A stretch of DNA of 64,000 nucleotides from Caulobacter sp. GTDB lineage: Bacteria; Pseudomonadota; Alphaproteobacteria; Caulobacterales; Caulobacteraceae. The stretch covers positions 186,001 through 250,000 of the forward strand of contig JAGHZU010000005.1 in NCBI GenBank assembly GCA_017745235.1, written 5' to 3'. Each line of letters begins with the position of its first letter. Positions within the stretch are counted from its first letter, which is position 1. Both the position numbers and the translations under genes were made by a program. The notes beneath the pieces are model-generated. The model did not search any database and had not been told where the DNA came from. It saw only the letters and a program-made list of their open reading frames with translations. Shown here piece after piece: positions 17,974 to 26,456 of this stretch.

Positions 17974-18640
17974 GATCATCGTCGTGACTGGAGCGACCGG
18001 CGCCCTGGGCGGCGCCGTCGTGGAGGCGGCCGCGCGCGCCGGGGCTCAGGTGGCGAGCCTGGCGCGCAGGCCGGGCTCTGGCCCGACGTTCGAAACAAGC
18101 GCCCTTTGGGTGGGTGACGCCGACCTGTCCACGCCCGAGGGCGCGCGACTGGCTATGACGCGGGTGGCGGAGACGCTGGGCGGAATCGACGCCCTGATCA
18201 ACACGGTCGGCGGCTTCGCCTCAGCCGCCATTGGGCATGACGACGAGGCCGTCTGGACTGCGCTCTACGCCCAGAACGTGACGCCCGTCCTCAACGCCTG
18301 TCGTGCGGCCCTGCCCCATCTGCAGCGATCGCACGCCGGCCGGATCGTCAATATCGGCGCTCAATCGGCCCTGACACCGGGCGCCGGCCTTGGTCCCTAC
18401 GCGGCAAGCAAGCTTGCCGTGCACGCTCTGACCCAGGCGCTTGCCGCCGAGGCCCGCGGCCGCCCCACGGTCAACGCCGTGCTACCGACCACGATCGATA
18501 CGCCGGCCAACCGGACAGCGATGCCCGATGCGGACAGGTCGCGTTGGGTGCCCTTGCCCAGGCTGGCGATGGGGGTTTTGGCGCTCGCGAGCGCGGAGGT
18601 CGCTGATATCAACGGCGCGCTGGTTCCGTTCAGGAACTGA
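17963..18640 (+). CDS. Short-chain dehydrogenase/reductase
   Basis: A 225-residue classical SDR. The TGATGALGG cofactor motif is at residues 9-17, NIGAQSAL supplies the catalytic Ser, and the YAASK motif supplies Tyr and Lys. The start at 17963 lies inside the YoaK gene and gives the normal SDR N-terminus. It is the last gene of the isochorismatase operon. Substrate unknown. Confidence 0.87.
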   Translation: MKDRIIVVTGATGALGGAVVEAAARAGAQVASLARRPGSGPTFETSALWVGDADLSTPEGARLAMTRVAETLGGIDALINTVGGFASAAIGHDDEAVWTALYAQNVTPVLNACRAALPHLQRSHAGRIVNIGAQSALTPGAGLGPYAASKLAVHALTQALAAEARGRPTVNAVLPTTIDTPANRTAMPDADRSRWVPLPRLAMGVLALASAEVADINGALVPFRN

Positions 18641-18708
18641 GGCTCGCCATTTACCAATGGTTGAGCTTGGAGCGCTAGTGGACGACTAGGTAACTTCGGA
18701 AATCGATC

Positions 18709-19767
18709 ATGAGCGACGAAGGCGATCAACTGCGCCATGGACTTGCCCTGGAACCCTGGTCGCGCGCTTGCGACCGAGCTCGGGAGTTCATCGATTCCCC
18801 TCGTGAGAAGCTCGCGCTTAGTTTGTTCGAGACGCTAGCTCCCGATGCCTACCTTGCGTCGAGGGACCGCCTTCGTGGCTCTTGGGCCCACGCGCTTTCC
18901 GAGGGCGGAAGAGGCGCGATAGTCGCGGTGCCGCAAGAGCAGATGGGAGACCTGCGGGAACATCTGCGAACCTTTTTCTCGGACCCAATAGTATGGCGAA
19001 ACCTGCCGAGCTGGGTCCTGCTCTACGCGCTACGTCAAGCTTCATCGCGGGTGCAGGTTGATCACCTCCCGGCCCCCAATCACGAAAACCACATCACGGG
19101 TAAGCTGCTTGAAGCCATCGGGATGGCCTGCGAAACGTGGTCCCTGATTGTCGATGAAGGCCTAGCGGCGAACAATGATCGGGTCGTCATCGAACAGATC
19201 GATCTATCGATCCTTGGCGGCGAGCAAGCGACAGGCGGCGACTTTGGTTTGATCATTGACCAGTCAGCCCTCTCTGAGCCGCAAACTGATGAGTGGCAAA
19301 AGCCGATGAAACCCATCGTGCCGTTCATTTTTCAGGCCAAGCGGTTCACGGGCAAACACGCGGACGTGTCTCAACGACATAAGATCCGAGGTTTCCAACG
19401 CGATCTACTCGGCCGAAACCCATGTGCCTCCGCCTACATCTTCTACGAAAACGGAGATCACCGCCTAAACACCACACTGCCGCCTCTGGTTAAGTCGATC
19501 GCCAAAGTCCAATCGGCGAGAACAACCGATCCTCGTCAAGATAGCTCCGATCTCGCCAGCTTCATTCTTCCAGAACTCTGGGACCCGTATGGCGCGCCTT
19601 GGGCTGAAGATTCTCAAGATGCGTTGGAGATGGTCTATGCCCAGGCCGCTGCGGGGCAATTATCGTCACTGGCTGTAGTGACGAGTGAAGCGGGGCGAGC
19701 CGCGATCTATGAGCGACAGCTCGCCCAGCTGGCTGGAAGAGACAAACAAATCGTAGAGGCCACTTAG
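18709..19767 (+). CDS. Uncharacterised protein with PD-(D/E)XK-nuclease-like motifs
   Basis: A 352-residue protein I do not recognise by family. A set of residues fits a PD-(D/E)XK core: E135 in the HITGKLLEAIG helix, D178 in GGDFGLII, and Q209-x-K211 in FIFQAKR, which would be the Q-x-K variant of the (D/E)-x-K step. Codon use is less GC-biased than its neighbours, suggesting transfer. It stands alone between the SDR operon and the minus-strand Dps unit, with no partner methylase or antitoxin. The nuclease call is inference from motif spacing only. Confidence 0.5.
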   Translation: MSDEGDQLRHGLALEPWSRACDRAREFIDSPREKLALSLFETLAPDAYLASRDRLRGSWAHALSEGGRGAIVAVPQEQMGDLREHLRTFFSDPIVWRNLPSWVLLYALRQASSRVQVDHLPAPNHENHITGKLLEAIGMACETWSLIVDEGLAANNDRVVIEQIDLSILGGEQATGGDFGLIIDQSALSEPQTDEWQKPMKPIVPFIFQAKRFTGKHADVSQRHKIRGFQRDLLGRNPCASAYIFYENGDHRLNTTLPPLVKSIAKVQSARTTDPRQDSSDLASFILPELWDPYGAPWAEDSQDALEMVYAQAAAGQLSSLAVVTSEAGRAAIYERQLAQLAGRDKQIVEAT

Positions 19768-19773
19768 CGGCGT

Positions 19774-20013
19774 TCAATCGACCACGTGAGTTGTTGGTCG
19801 ATCTCGGCCATCGGCGATCTCCGCGCGCCAGTGGCCGGCGGCGTCCTCATAGACAATCCCGACCGTTTCCCCCGGCGCGCGCTGCTCGGCCGCCGCCGTG
19901 CACGCCGCAGCGAAGGCCGCATCGTGCGAGACGAAGGTCTCGGAGAACACGCCGTCGGCCGAATAGGCAAAGCCGCCATCGTGCGGGACGATCCGGTAGG
20001 TCAGCTCGCCCAT
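19774..20013 (-). CDS. Small DUF2188-like protein
   Basis: A 79-residue protein; the N-terminal YRIVPHDGGFAYSADGVFSETFVSHDAAFAAA pattern resembles the beta-beta-alpha DUF2188-type fold, and the VGIVYEDAAGHWR strand follows. Its start at 20013 overlaps the end of the Dps gene by 13 bp, so it is translationally coupled to dps. Family assignment is tentative; the coupling to Dps is clear from the sequence. Confidence 0.6.
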   Translation of the reverse strand: MGELTYRIVPHDGGFAYSADGVFSETFVSHDAAFAAACTAAAEQRAPGETVGIVYEDAAGHWRAEIADGRDRPTTHVVD

Positions 20014-20528
20014 GACGGATAGGCCCGGCCGGCTTCGAACAAGAACCACTTGCGCCCCTCGGCCTCGTCGATCCAGGTCTCCAGCAGGCTGGCGCTGGCG
20101 ACGTCGCCATGCTCGTCGCAGAGCCCATGGGTCTCGCGCAGGCGCGTGATCATCTGGCTGGTGTCGTCGCGCAGCTCGGCGAGCATGTCGTCGGGCGTGA
20201 CGTAGTCGGCGTCGTTGTCGAGCACCCGCTGCACACGCGAAACATGGCCGATCGAGCGCAGGGTCGTGCCGCCGATCTTGCGCACCCGCTCGGCCATCGC
20301 ATCGGTGGTGGCCAGCAGCTGGGCGGCCTGCTCGTCGAACAGTCGGTGATAGTCGCGGAAGTGCGGGCCCGACACGTGCCAGTGGAAGTTCTTGGTCTTG
20401 AAGTAGAGCGCGTAGGTGTCGGCCAGCAGCACGGTCAGAGCCGCCGACAGGTCGGTGCGGCTGTTCTCGCCAAGGTCGGTCGGGGTGGTCAGCGGCGCGG
20501 TGCGACGCTGCTGCGGGGTCGAGGTCAT
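20001..20528 (-). CDS. dps: Dps family DNA-binding ferritin-like protein
   Basis: A 175-residue Dps/ferritin-like protein. The TKNFHWHVSGPHFRDYHRLFDEQ segment contains the H-x(11)-D/E type ferroxidase residues, and the DAMAERVRKIGG helix follows as usual. The start at 20528 is chosen because the upstream extension is not conserved in the family. Dps stores iron oxidised by peroxide and protects DNA, which fits the nearby catalase and AhpD-like genes. Downstream it overlaps the 79-residue gene. Confidence 0.9.
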   Translation of the reverse strand: MTSTPQQRRTAPLTTPTDLGENSRTDLSAALTVLLADTYALYFKTKNFHWHVSGPHFRDYHRLFDEQAAQLLATTDAMAERVRKIGGTTLRSIGHVSRVQRVLDNDADYVTPDDMLAELRDDTSQMITRLRETHGLCDEHGDVASASLLETWIDEAEGRKWFLFEAGRAYPSWAS

Positions 20529-20650
20529 CGAGGTCTCCAGAACGGGATCGCCGCCATCATGGCGCGCGCTCGCCGGCAGTCTGTCGGCCGCCCCCAAGGC
20601 TTCAATGACCAATGGCGCGCGCCTCGTTGCGCGCGCGACAACGTCGGCGA

Positions 20651-21148
20651 TCAGCCGCCGACCACCCGGGCGTAGTCGGAGACCCGTTCGAAGACGAGGG
20701 TCTCGTCCTCATAGGGCCGATCAAGGTCCAGGATGTCGTTGAGCGTCAGCGTGTCCTCGTCAACGAGACACAGCCGGCGGATCATCCGCGGCCCGCGCGA
20801 GGGCCCCACCAACATCAGAAAGCAGTCCTCGCCGACGGCCTGCACCCGCATGGTGACAAAGCGCTCGTCCAGCACCGCGCGCGTGGGCGAGCCATCGGTA
20901 GGCGCATCGGCGACCAGCACCGACAGGACGTCCTCGACGTCTTCATGGATCAGGGTCCAGGCCAGGCCCGCCCCATCCGAACGGGTGATGTTGAGTTCAG
21001 CCGCGCGCTGATCGGGGTTGCCGCCCCAGTCGCCGAGCGAAGAGCGACCGACGTTGAGCAGCCAGCGTCCGCGAAAGCGGGTGGCTCGAGGCGGGGTCGG
21101 GTCGGGAGGGACAAGGCGCTCTTGGGCCTGCCGCGCGGTCCGGAACAT
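20651..21148 (-). CDS. Uncharacterised protein (165 aa)
   Basis: Starts at 21148 with an AGGAG site 7 bp upstream. The protein is soluble, with a TRFRGRWLLNVGRSS start and alternating hydrophobic strands that suggest a beta-rich fold, but I recognise no family. It lies upstream of dps on the same strand (122 bp gap) and is divergent from the AhpD-like gene at 21374, so it shares that promoter region and its TTGCGC-type dyads. Confidence 0.6.
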   Translation of the reverse strand: MFRTARQAQERLVPPDPTPPRATRFRGRWLLNVGRSSLGDWGGNPDQRAAELNITRSDGAGLAWTLIHEDVEDVLSVLVADAPTDGSPTRAVLDERFVTMRVQAVGEDCFLMLVGPSRGPRMIRRLCLVDEDTLTLNDILDLDRPYEDETLVFERVSDYARVVGG

Positions 21149-21230
21149 GCCGTGTCTCCTGGGGTCGAGGTCATCCGCCATCGTGCCAGCGCGCGGCCCA
21201 GGCGGCATTGCCGATCACTGTTCGGTGTCG

Positions 21231-21245
21231 TTGCGCCCCGTGCAT
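21231..21245. promoter_or_regulatory. TTGCGC-type dyad, two mismatches, upstream of AhpD-like/catalase genes
   Basis: TTGCGC CCC GTGCAT keeps a perfect left arm. A second degenerate copy (GTGCGG CGG GCGCAA) at 21264-21278 keeps a perfect right arm. The two centres are 33 bp apart, like the 32-bp pair at 1612/1644. Confidence 0.4.
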
Positions 21246-21373
21246 CGCCGACGGACCAGAACGGTGCGGCGGGCGCAACAAGGCCGCCGCCGATTGTGAA
21301 TGATCGCGCCCCGCCCCTGCCCTCCAAATGTCCGGCGACGGCCCAGTGGCCAGGACTTTGGAGAGATCCCACG

Positions 21374-21718
21374 ATGTCGATGCTCGATTGGAACGGCTAC
21401 CGCGCCGACCTGCGCCAAGGCTTTGCCGACCTGGGCAAACTCAATCCGCCGACCATCAAGGGCTATGCGGCGCTCAACGAGCCGCCGCCCAACTCGGTGA
21501 TCGATCTCAAGACCCGCGAACTGATCGCCCTGGCGGTCGCCGTCACCGTCCGGTGCGACGGCTGCATCACCTTCCACACCGAGGCGGCCGTCAAGCACGG
21601 CGCGACCAAGGCTGAGATCGCCGAAGCCCTGGGCGTGGCGACTTCGGTCAATGCCGGCGCCTCGATCATCTACTCGCTGCGCACGCTCGATGCGCACGAC
21701 GCCCTGCCTCAAGCCTAG
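21374..21718 (+). CDS. AhpD-like carboxymuconolactone decarboxylase family protein
   Basis: A 114-residue protein with the redox motif C61-D-G-C64-x3-H68 and the preceding E49 that typify AhpD-like alkylhydroperoxidases. The start at 21374 gives the standard length. It lies 18 bp upstream of catalase, so the two are probably cotranscribed and act against peroxides. It is divergent from the 165-residue gene. Confidence 0.88.
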   Translation: MSMLDWNGYRADLRQGFADLGKLNPPTIKGYAALNEPPPNSVIDLKTRELIALAVAVTVRCDGCITFHTEAAVKHGATKAEIAEALGVATSVNAGASIIYSLRTLDAHDALPQA

Positions 21719-21736
21719 CGCGGACGGATTCCGACC

Positions 21737-23185
21737 ATGAGCTCGCCGAAACTCACCCGCGCCACCGGCGCGCCCGTCTCCGACAACGTCAACATCGAAA
21801 CCGCCGGCCCGCGAGGCCCTGCGCTGCTGCAGGACGTCTGGCTGATCGAGAAGCTCGCCCATTTTGATCGTGAAGTGATCCCCGAGCGTCGCATGCACGC
21901 CAAAGGCGCCGGCGCTCACGGGACCTTCACCGTGACCCACGACATCAGCGCCTATACCAGGGCCAAGCTGTTCTCCGAGATCGGCAAGCAGACGCCGATG
22001 TTCGTGCGCTTCTCCACCGTGGCCGGCGAGCGTGGCGCGGCCGACGCCGAACGCGACATCCGGGGCTTTGCCCTGAAGTTCTACACCGAGGAAGGCAACT
22101 GGGATCTCGTTGGAAACAACACCCCGGTGTTCTTCTTCCGCGATCCGCTGCGCTTTCCCGACCTCAACCACGCCATCAAGCGCGACCCGCGTACGGGCCT
22201 GCGCAGCGCCGACAGCAACTGGGACTTCTGGTCGCTTCTGCCCGAGGCGCTGCACCAGGTCACGGTGGTGATGAGCGAGCGCGGCATCCCGCGCACCTTC
22301 CGCCACATGCACGGCTTTGGCAGCCATACCTACAGCTTCCTCAACGCCGCCAACGAACGCATCTGGGTGAAGTTCACCTTCAAGACCCAGCAAGGGATCC
22401 AGAACCTGACCGACGGCGAGGCCGAGGCTATCGTCGGCAAGGATCGCGAAAGCCACCAGCGCGACCTGTACGAGGCCATAGAGCGCGGCGAGTTCCCCCG
22501 TTGGACGCTCTTCATCCAGGTGATGACCGACGCTGAGGCCAAGGCCTTCGCCTTCAACCCCTTCGACCTGACCAAGGTCTGGCCCCACGCCCAGTTCCCG
22601 CTGATCGAGGCCGGCTATTTCGAACTGAACCGCAACCCCGACAACTTCTTCGCCGAGACTGAGCAAGCGGCCTTCTCGCCGGCCAACGTCGTGCCGGGCA
22701 TCGGGTTCTCACCCGACAAGATGCTGCAGGCGCGCTTGTTCTCGTATGGCGACGCCCAGCGCTATCGCCTCGGGGTCAACTTCAACCACATCCCCGTCAA
22801 CGCGCCCAAGTGCCCGTTCCACAGCTACCATCGCGACGGGGCCATGCGCACCGACGGCAATCTCGGCGGCACGCCCAGCTACTGGCCCAACAGCCGCGGC
22901 GAGTGGATCGACCGGCCCGAACTCAACGAGCCGCCCCTGGCGCTCGACGGCGCGGCCGCCCATTGGGACCATCGGGTCGACGACGACCACTACAAGCAGC
23001 CGGGCGACCTCTTCCGCATGATGAGCGGCAAGCAGCGCCAAGCCCTCTTCGACAACACCGCCCGCGCCCTGGGCGGCGCTGCGCCGGATATCCAACAACG
23101 TCACGTCGCTAACTGCGCCAAGGCCGACCCGGCCTACGGCGCGGGCGTGGCCAAGGCGCTTGAGGACCTGGCCGCCGGCGCCTGA
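21737..23185 (+). CDS. Monofunctional haem catalase (small-subunit type)
   Basis: A 482-residue catalase. The distal His54 (RRMHAKG), N127 (VGNNTPVFF), the [13 protein letters not shown] signature and the proximal haem ligand Tyr337 ([12 protein letters not shown]) are all present. It lacks the C-terminal flavodoxin-like domain of large catalases. It removes hydrogen peroxide in the cytoplasm. It follows the AhpD-like gene by 18 bp and is followed by an 11-bp hairpin. Confidence 0.95.
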   Translation: MSSPKLTRATGAPVSDNVNIETAGPRGPALLQDVWLIEKLAHFDREVIPERRMHAKGAGAHGTFTVTHDISAYTRAKLFSEIGKQTPMFVRFSTVAGERGAADAERDIRGFALKFYTEEGNWDLVGNNTPVFFFRDPLRFPDLNHAIKRDPRTGLRSADSNWDFWSLLPEALHQVTVVMSERGIPRTFRHMHGFGSHTYSFLNAANERIWVKFTFKTQQGIQNLTDGEAEAIVGKDRESHQRDLYEAIERGEFPRWTLFIQVMTDAEAKAFAFNPFDLTKVWPHAQFPLIEAGYFELNRNPDNFFAETEQAAFSPANVVPGIGFSPDKMLQARLFSYGDAQRYRLGVNFNHIPVNAPKCPFHSYHRDGAMRTDGNLGGTPSYWPNSRGEWIDRPELNEPPLALDGAAAHWDHRVDDDHYKQPGDLFRMMSGKQRQALFDNTARALGGAAPDIQQRHVANCAKADPAYGAGVAKALEDLAAGA

Positions 23186-23235
23186 TCCCTCGCCTCCACA
23201 GGTTCGGGCTGTCCCCCACCGCTGGACCGCCCGAC

Positions 23236-23275
23236 GGGCCGCTCTCGCACCGCCTCCCCCCAATGAGAGCGGCCC
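23236..23275 (+). terminator. Hairpin after catalase
   Basis: Arms GGGCCGCTCTC (23236-23246) and GAGAGCGGCCC (23265-23275) are exact complements with an 18-base loop, followed by acccctttccc. Probable intrinsic terminator with a weak T-tract. Confidence 0.5.
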
Positions 23276-23308
23276 ACCCCTTTCCCAACAGCCGCACGGA
23301 CGGCGCAA

Positions 23309-23962
23309 ATGGAGGCCGCCATGGCCAAGACCGTCGCGGGGATCACCCTCCCCGACAGCAAGCTCGCCCAAGAGGTTGAGGAACTGGTTCGTGACACCGA
23401 GAGCGAGCTGCTCTTCCACCACTCCAACCGGGTCTTCCTGTTCGGCGCCCTGACCGGGCGGCGCAAGAGCCTGAAGGTCGATCTGGAGCTGCTCTATGTC
23501 GGGGCGATGTTCCACGACATGGGCCTGCAACCGCCCTTCGCCAGCCAGACCGAACGCTTCGAGGTCGACGGGGCCAACGCCGCGGCCGAGTTCCTGCGCC
23601 GGCACGGGATCGAGGAACGCGACATCGACGACGTCTGGGACGCCATCGCCCTGCACACCACCCCGGGCATTCCCCAGCACAAGCGCCCGGTCGTTTCGCT
23701 GGTCACCGCCGGCGTGGAAATGGACGTCCTGGGCCTGGCTTACGACGAGTTCACCGAGGCCGAGCGCCACGAGGTCTGTTCGTGCCACCCGCGCGGGCCC
23801 GGCTTCAAGAACGGCATCATCGACGCCTTCGCCAAGGGCACGATCTTCAAACCCGACACCACCTTCGGCAACGTCAAGGCCGACGTCCTGGAGCTGCGTG
23901 ATCCGTCCTATCGTCGCGTGAATTTCTGCGACGTCATCCTCAATTCCAAATGGGCTGAATAG
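23309..23962 (+). CDS. HD-domain hydrolase, cyanamide-hydratase-like
   Basis: A 217-residue protein (or 213 from the second Met at 23321). The HHSNRVFLFG segment (H37, H38), FHDMG (H69, D70) and the AIALHTTPGIPQHK segment give an HD metal site, and the overall pattern resembles cyanamide hydratase-like HD proteins of fungi and bacteria. A role in small nitrile or cyanamide hydrolysis is inference. It stands alone as a transcription unit between catalase and the alpha/beta hydrolase. Confidence 0.78.
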   Translation: MEAAMAKTVAGITLPDSKLAQEVEELVRDTESELLFHHSNRVFLFGALTGRRKSLKVDLELLYVGAMFHDMGLQPPFASQTERFEVDGANAAAEFLRRHGIEERDIDDVWDAIALHTTPGIPQHKRPVVSLVTAGVEMDVLGLAYDEFTEAERHEVCSCHPRGPGFKNGIIDAFAKGTIFKPDTTFGNVKADVLELRDPSYRRVNFCDVILNSKWAE

Positions 23963-24017
23963 CCGGCGGCTATCCCGGGACGGATCGGCCTCCCAAGGCC
24001 GCGCTGCGCTGCGATTA

Positions 24018-24032
24018 TTACGCTGGGCGCAA
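24018..24032. promoter_or_regulatory. TTGCGC-type dyad, one mismatch, upstream of alpha/beta hydrolase
   Basis: TTACGC TGG GCGCAA differs from the perfect dyad by one base. It lies in the 180-bp gap before 24143. A weaker GTTCGC ACA GCGCCA element follows at 24040-24054, centred 22 bp away. Confidence 0.5.
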
Positions 24033-24142
24033 TAGAGGCGTTCGCACAGCGCCAATTCGCTTACCGGCCGCACGAAACTACCTTCTCCTCATCGCCAACG
24101 CGGCCTCCCCGCCGCAGCCAAGACAGACCACGGAGACCTCTC

Positions 24143-25045
24143 ATGTCGACCCAAGCCCTCACCGTTCCGGTCGTTCACAACCGCACGACCACCATCAACG
24201 GCCTGGAGATTTTCTATCGCGAAGCCGGCGCCGCCGACGCGCCCGTCGTCGTGCTCCTGCACGGCTTCCCCACCTCCTCGCACATGTACCGCAACCTGAT
24301 CCCCGCCCTGGCCGATCGCTACCACGTCATCGCGCCGGACTATCCGGGCTTTGGCCTCAGCGCCATGCCCTCGCGTGAAGACTTCACCTACTCGTTCGCC
24401 GCCTACGCTGACATCGTCGACGCCCTGCTCGAGCAACTGGGCGCCAAGCGCTACGCCCTCTACGTGATGGATTACGGCGCCCCGACCGGCTACCGCCTGG
24501 CCCTCAAGCACCCCGAACGCATCGCCGGCATCGTCACCCAGAATGGTAACGCCTACGAAGACGGCCTGTCGCCGTTCTGGGATCAGATCAAGGCCTACTG
24601 GGCGGCCAACTCGGCCGAGACCCGCGAGGCCCTGCGCTATCTGATGTCGCTGGACGTCACCAAGTTCCAGTACCTGGACGGCGTGAAGGATCCGACCCGC
24701 ATCGACCCGGCCAACTGGATCTATGACCAGGCCTTCCTGGATCGTCCGGGCAACGTCGAGATCCAGCTGGATCTGTTCTACGACTATCGCAACAACGTCG
24801 CGCTCTACCCGCAATTCCAGGCCTTCTTCCGCGACTACAAGCCGCCGGTCCTGGTCGCCTGGGGCGCCAACGACACCATCTTCCCGGCCGAAGGCGCCAA
24901 GGCCTTCCTGCGCGACAACCCCAATGCCGAGCTGCACCTGCTCGACAGCGGCCACTTCGCGCTCGAGGACAAGGCCGACGAAATCATCCCGCTGATGCGC
25001 GACTTCCTGGAACGCGCGTTCGCCCAGGCCAAGGCCGCCGCCTGA
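24143..25045 (+). CDS. Alpha/beta hydrolase with Asp nucleophile (haloalkane dehalogenase/epoxide hydrolase-like)
   Basis: A 300-residue alpha/beta-fold hydrolase. The oxyanion HGFP motif is at residues 40-43, the nucleophile elbow reads VMDYGAP with Asp110 rather than Ser, D244 (GANDTIF) and H271 (SGHF) can complete the triad. An Asp nucleophile is the mark of haloalkane and haloacetate dehalogenases and epoxide hydrolases. It is followed by a 12-bp hairpin and an SDR gene. The class is well supported; the substrate is not. Confidence 0.87.
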   Translation: MSTQALTVPVVHNRTTTINGLEIFYREAGAADAPVVVLLHGFPTSSHMYRNLIPALADRYHVIAPDYPGFGLSAMPSREDFTYSFAAYADIVDALLEQLGAKRYALYVMDYGAPTGYRLALKHPERIAGIVTQNGNAYEDGLSPFWDQIKAYWAANSAETREALRYLMSLDVTKFQYLDGVKDPTRIDPANWIYDQAFLDRPGNVEIQLDLFYDYRNNVALYPQFQAFFRDYKPPVLVAWGANDTIFPAEGAKAFLRDNPNAELHLLDSGHFALEDKADEIIPLMRDFLERAFAQAKAAA

Positions 25046-25071
25046 GCCAAGCCAGGCTCACGCCAACGGAT

Positions 25072-25103
25072 CGGTCAGTCCCGCCCAACCTCGGGACTGA
25101 CCG
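25072..25103 (+). terminator. 12-bp hairpin after alpha/beta hydrolase
   Basis: CGGTCAGTCCCG (25072-25083) and CGGGACTGACCG (25092-25103) are exact complements around an 8-base loop. No clear T-run follows, so it may terminate weakly or protect the transcript end. Confidence 0.5.
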
Positions 25104-25176
25104 TCGCTCCCCCGCGACGCCGTGTCCGGCACGCACCGGTCGGCGTCCTTTCGAAAAGCAGAAATCGAGATCTACC

Positions 25177-25890
25177 ATGAGCACTGAAAAACGCGTCGCC
25201 ATCGTCACGGGCGCTTCGCAAGGGATCGGCGAGGCCGTCTCCAACTTCCTGGTCGCCAAGGGCTACCGGGTCGTGGGCAACAGCCGCAACATCAAGCCCA
25301 GCGGCTATGACGACCAGATCAACATCGCCGGCGACATCGGCGATCCGGAGGTCGCCCAGAAGGTGGTCGACACCGCCGTCGAGCGCTTCGGCCGCATCGA
25401 CACCCTGATCAACAACGCCGGCCAGTTCATCGCCAAGCCTTTCGTTGAGTACACCGTCGAGGACTACGAGCGCCTGCTGTCGGTGAACCTCTCGGGGTTC
25501 TTCCACATCACTCAGCGCGCCGCCGCCCAGATGCTCAAGCAGGGCACGGGCCACATCGTCAACATCACCACCAGCCTGGCCGACCAGCCGCTGGCCTCGG
25601 TGCCGGCGGCACTGGCCTCGCTCACCAAGGGCGGTCTCAACGCCGTCACCCGCTCGCTGGCGATCGAGTACGCCGACAAGGGCATCCGCGTGAACGCCAT
25701 CTCGCCGGGGATCATCAAGACCCCGATGCACGCGCCGGAAACCCACGAGTTCCTCGCCAACCTGCACCCGATGAAGCGGATGGGTGAGATCCGTGAAATC
25801 GTCCAGGCCGTGACGTTCCTGGAAGAAGCCGGTTTCGTGACCGGCGAGATCCTGCACGTCGACGGTGGCCAGCACGCCGGCCACTGGTGA
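25177..25890 (+). CDS. SDR-fold protein lacking the catalytic tyrosine
   Basis: A 237-residue classical-SDR fold with TGASQGIG at residues 11-18, NNAG at 79-82 and the usual RVNAISPG segment. The catalytic Ser (S133) and Lys (K151) are present, but the position four residues before the Lys, where Tyr should be, is Ala147 (SVPAALASLTK). The DNA reads this clearly. The protein therefore either uses another acid or is a non-canonical or regulatory SDR. It is flanked by hairpins on both sides. Confidence 0.83.
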   Translation: MSTEKRVAIVTGASQGIGEAVSNFLVAKGYRVVGNSRNIKPSGYDDQINIAGDIGDPEVAQKVVDTAVERFGRIDTLINNAGQFIAKPFVEYTVEDYERLLSVNLSGFFHITQRAAAQMLKQGTGHIVNITTSLADQPLASVPAALASLTKGGLNAVTRSLAIEYADKGIRVNAISPGIIKTPMHAPETHEFLANLHPMKRMGEIREIVQAVTFLEEAGFVTGEILHVDGGQHAGHW

Positions 25891-25930
25891 GGTCGTCGCG
25901 GCCGCCCCCTTCCCCCGCAGCCGCGACGCG

Positions 25931-25976
25931 CGGCGGGAGCCGAAGCGACCCGGCTCCCGCCGCCCCCTTCTCTTTC
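25931..25976 (+). terminator. 12-bp hairpin with pyrimidine tail after SDR
   Basis: CGGCGGGAGCCG (25931-25942) and CGGCTCCCGCCG (25951-25962) pair exactly around an 8-base loop, followed by cccccttctcttt. Probable intrinsic terminator. Confidence 0.6.
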
Positions 25977-26001
25977 CCATCTCTATCGCAGGATCGACGC
26001 C

Positions 26002-26235
26002 ATGCCCGTCGTCAACATCCAGGTCACCCGCGAAGGCACCCTGCCCGGCGAGACCCGCACCACCCCCGCCCAGAAGGCCGCCCTCATCAAGGGCGTCACC
26101 GATCTCCTCAGCGAGGTGCTCTTCAAGCCTCCTCACCTGACCCACGTGATCATCGAGGAGATCGAGCTCGACGACTGGGGCACCTCAGGCCTTCCGGTGT
26201 CCGAGCTTCGCAAGCAGGCCGCCAAGCCCGACTGA
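26002..26235 (+). CDS. 4-oxalocrotonate tautomerase-like protein
   Basis: A 77-residue protein beginning Met-Pro, so Pro1 becomes the N-terminal catalytic base after Met removal, followed by the VVNIQVTREG strand and the TPAQKAALIKGVTDLL helix of the tautomerase superfamily. Family members isomerise or dehalogenate unsaturated acids. It stands between the SDR and the aldehyde dehydrogenase, with a strong terminator after it. Confidence 0.88.
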   Translation: MPVVNIQVTREGTLPGETRTTPAQKAALIKGVTDLLSEVLFKPPHLTHVIIEEIELDDWGTSGLPVSELRKQAAKPD

Positions 26236-26262
26236 CTTTTCCCTGACGACCTCCTCCTGCTG

Positions 26263-26298
26263 GGGCCGCCGATGTCTCCGATCGGCGGCCCTCTTTTT
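26263..26298 (+). terminator. Strong Rho-independent terminator
   Basis: GGGCCGCCGAT (26263-26273) pairs exactly with ATCGGCGGCCC (26281-26291) around a 7-base loop and is followed by TCTTTTT. This ends the tautomerase transcript. Confidence 0.9.
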
Positions 26299-26335
26299 GT
26301 CTGGAGCCAGCCTTCGCCAAGCCGGCGCGCCAGCG

Positions 26336-26350
26336 TTGCCGCCGCCGCAA
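26336..26350. promoter_or_regulatory. Degenerate TTGC-N7-GCAA dyad upstream of aldehyde dehydrogenase
   Basis: TTGCCG CCG CCGCAA keeps the outer TTGC/GCAA of the 15-bp dyad at the same spacing. It lies 107 bp before the GTG start at 26457. The inner bases differ, so this may be chance. Confidence 0.3.
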
Positions 26351-26456
26351 CAAACCGCGCGGCGGTCGTGATTGAGACCCCGAGCCGATCCGAAGACAGT
26401 CCGCGCACCCGTCCGAGCCGCCCTCCCCAAGGCTGCCTCTCCCCTCGGAGCTCCCA

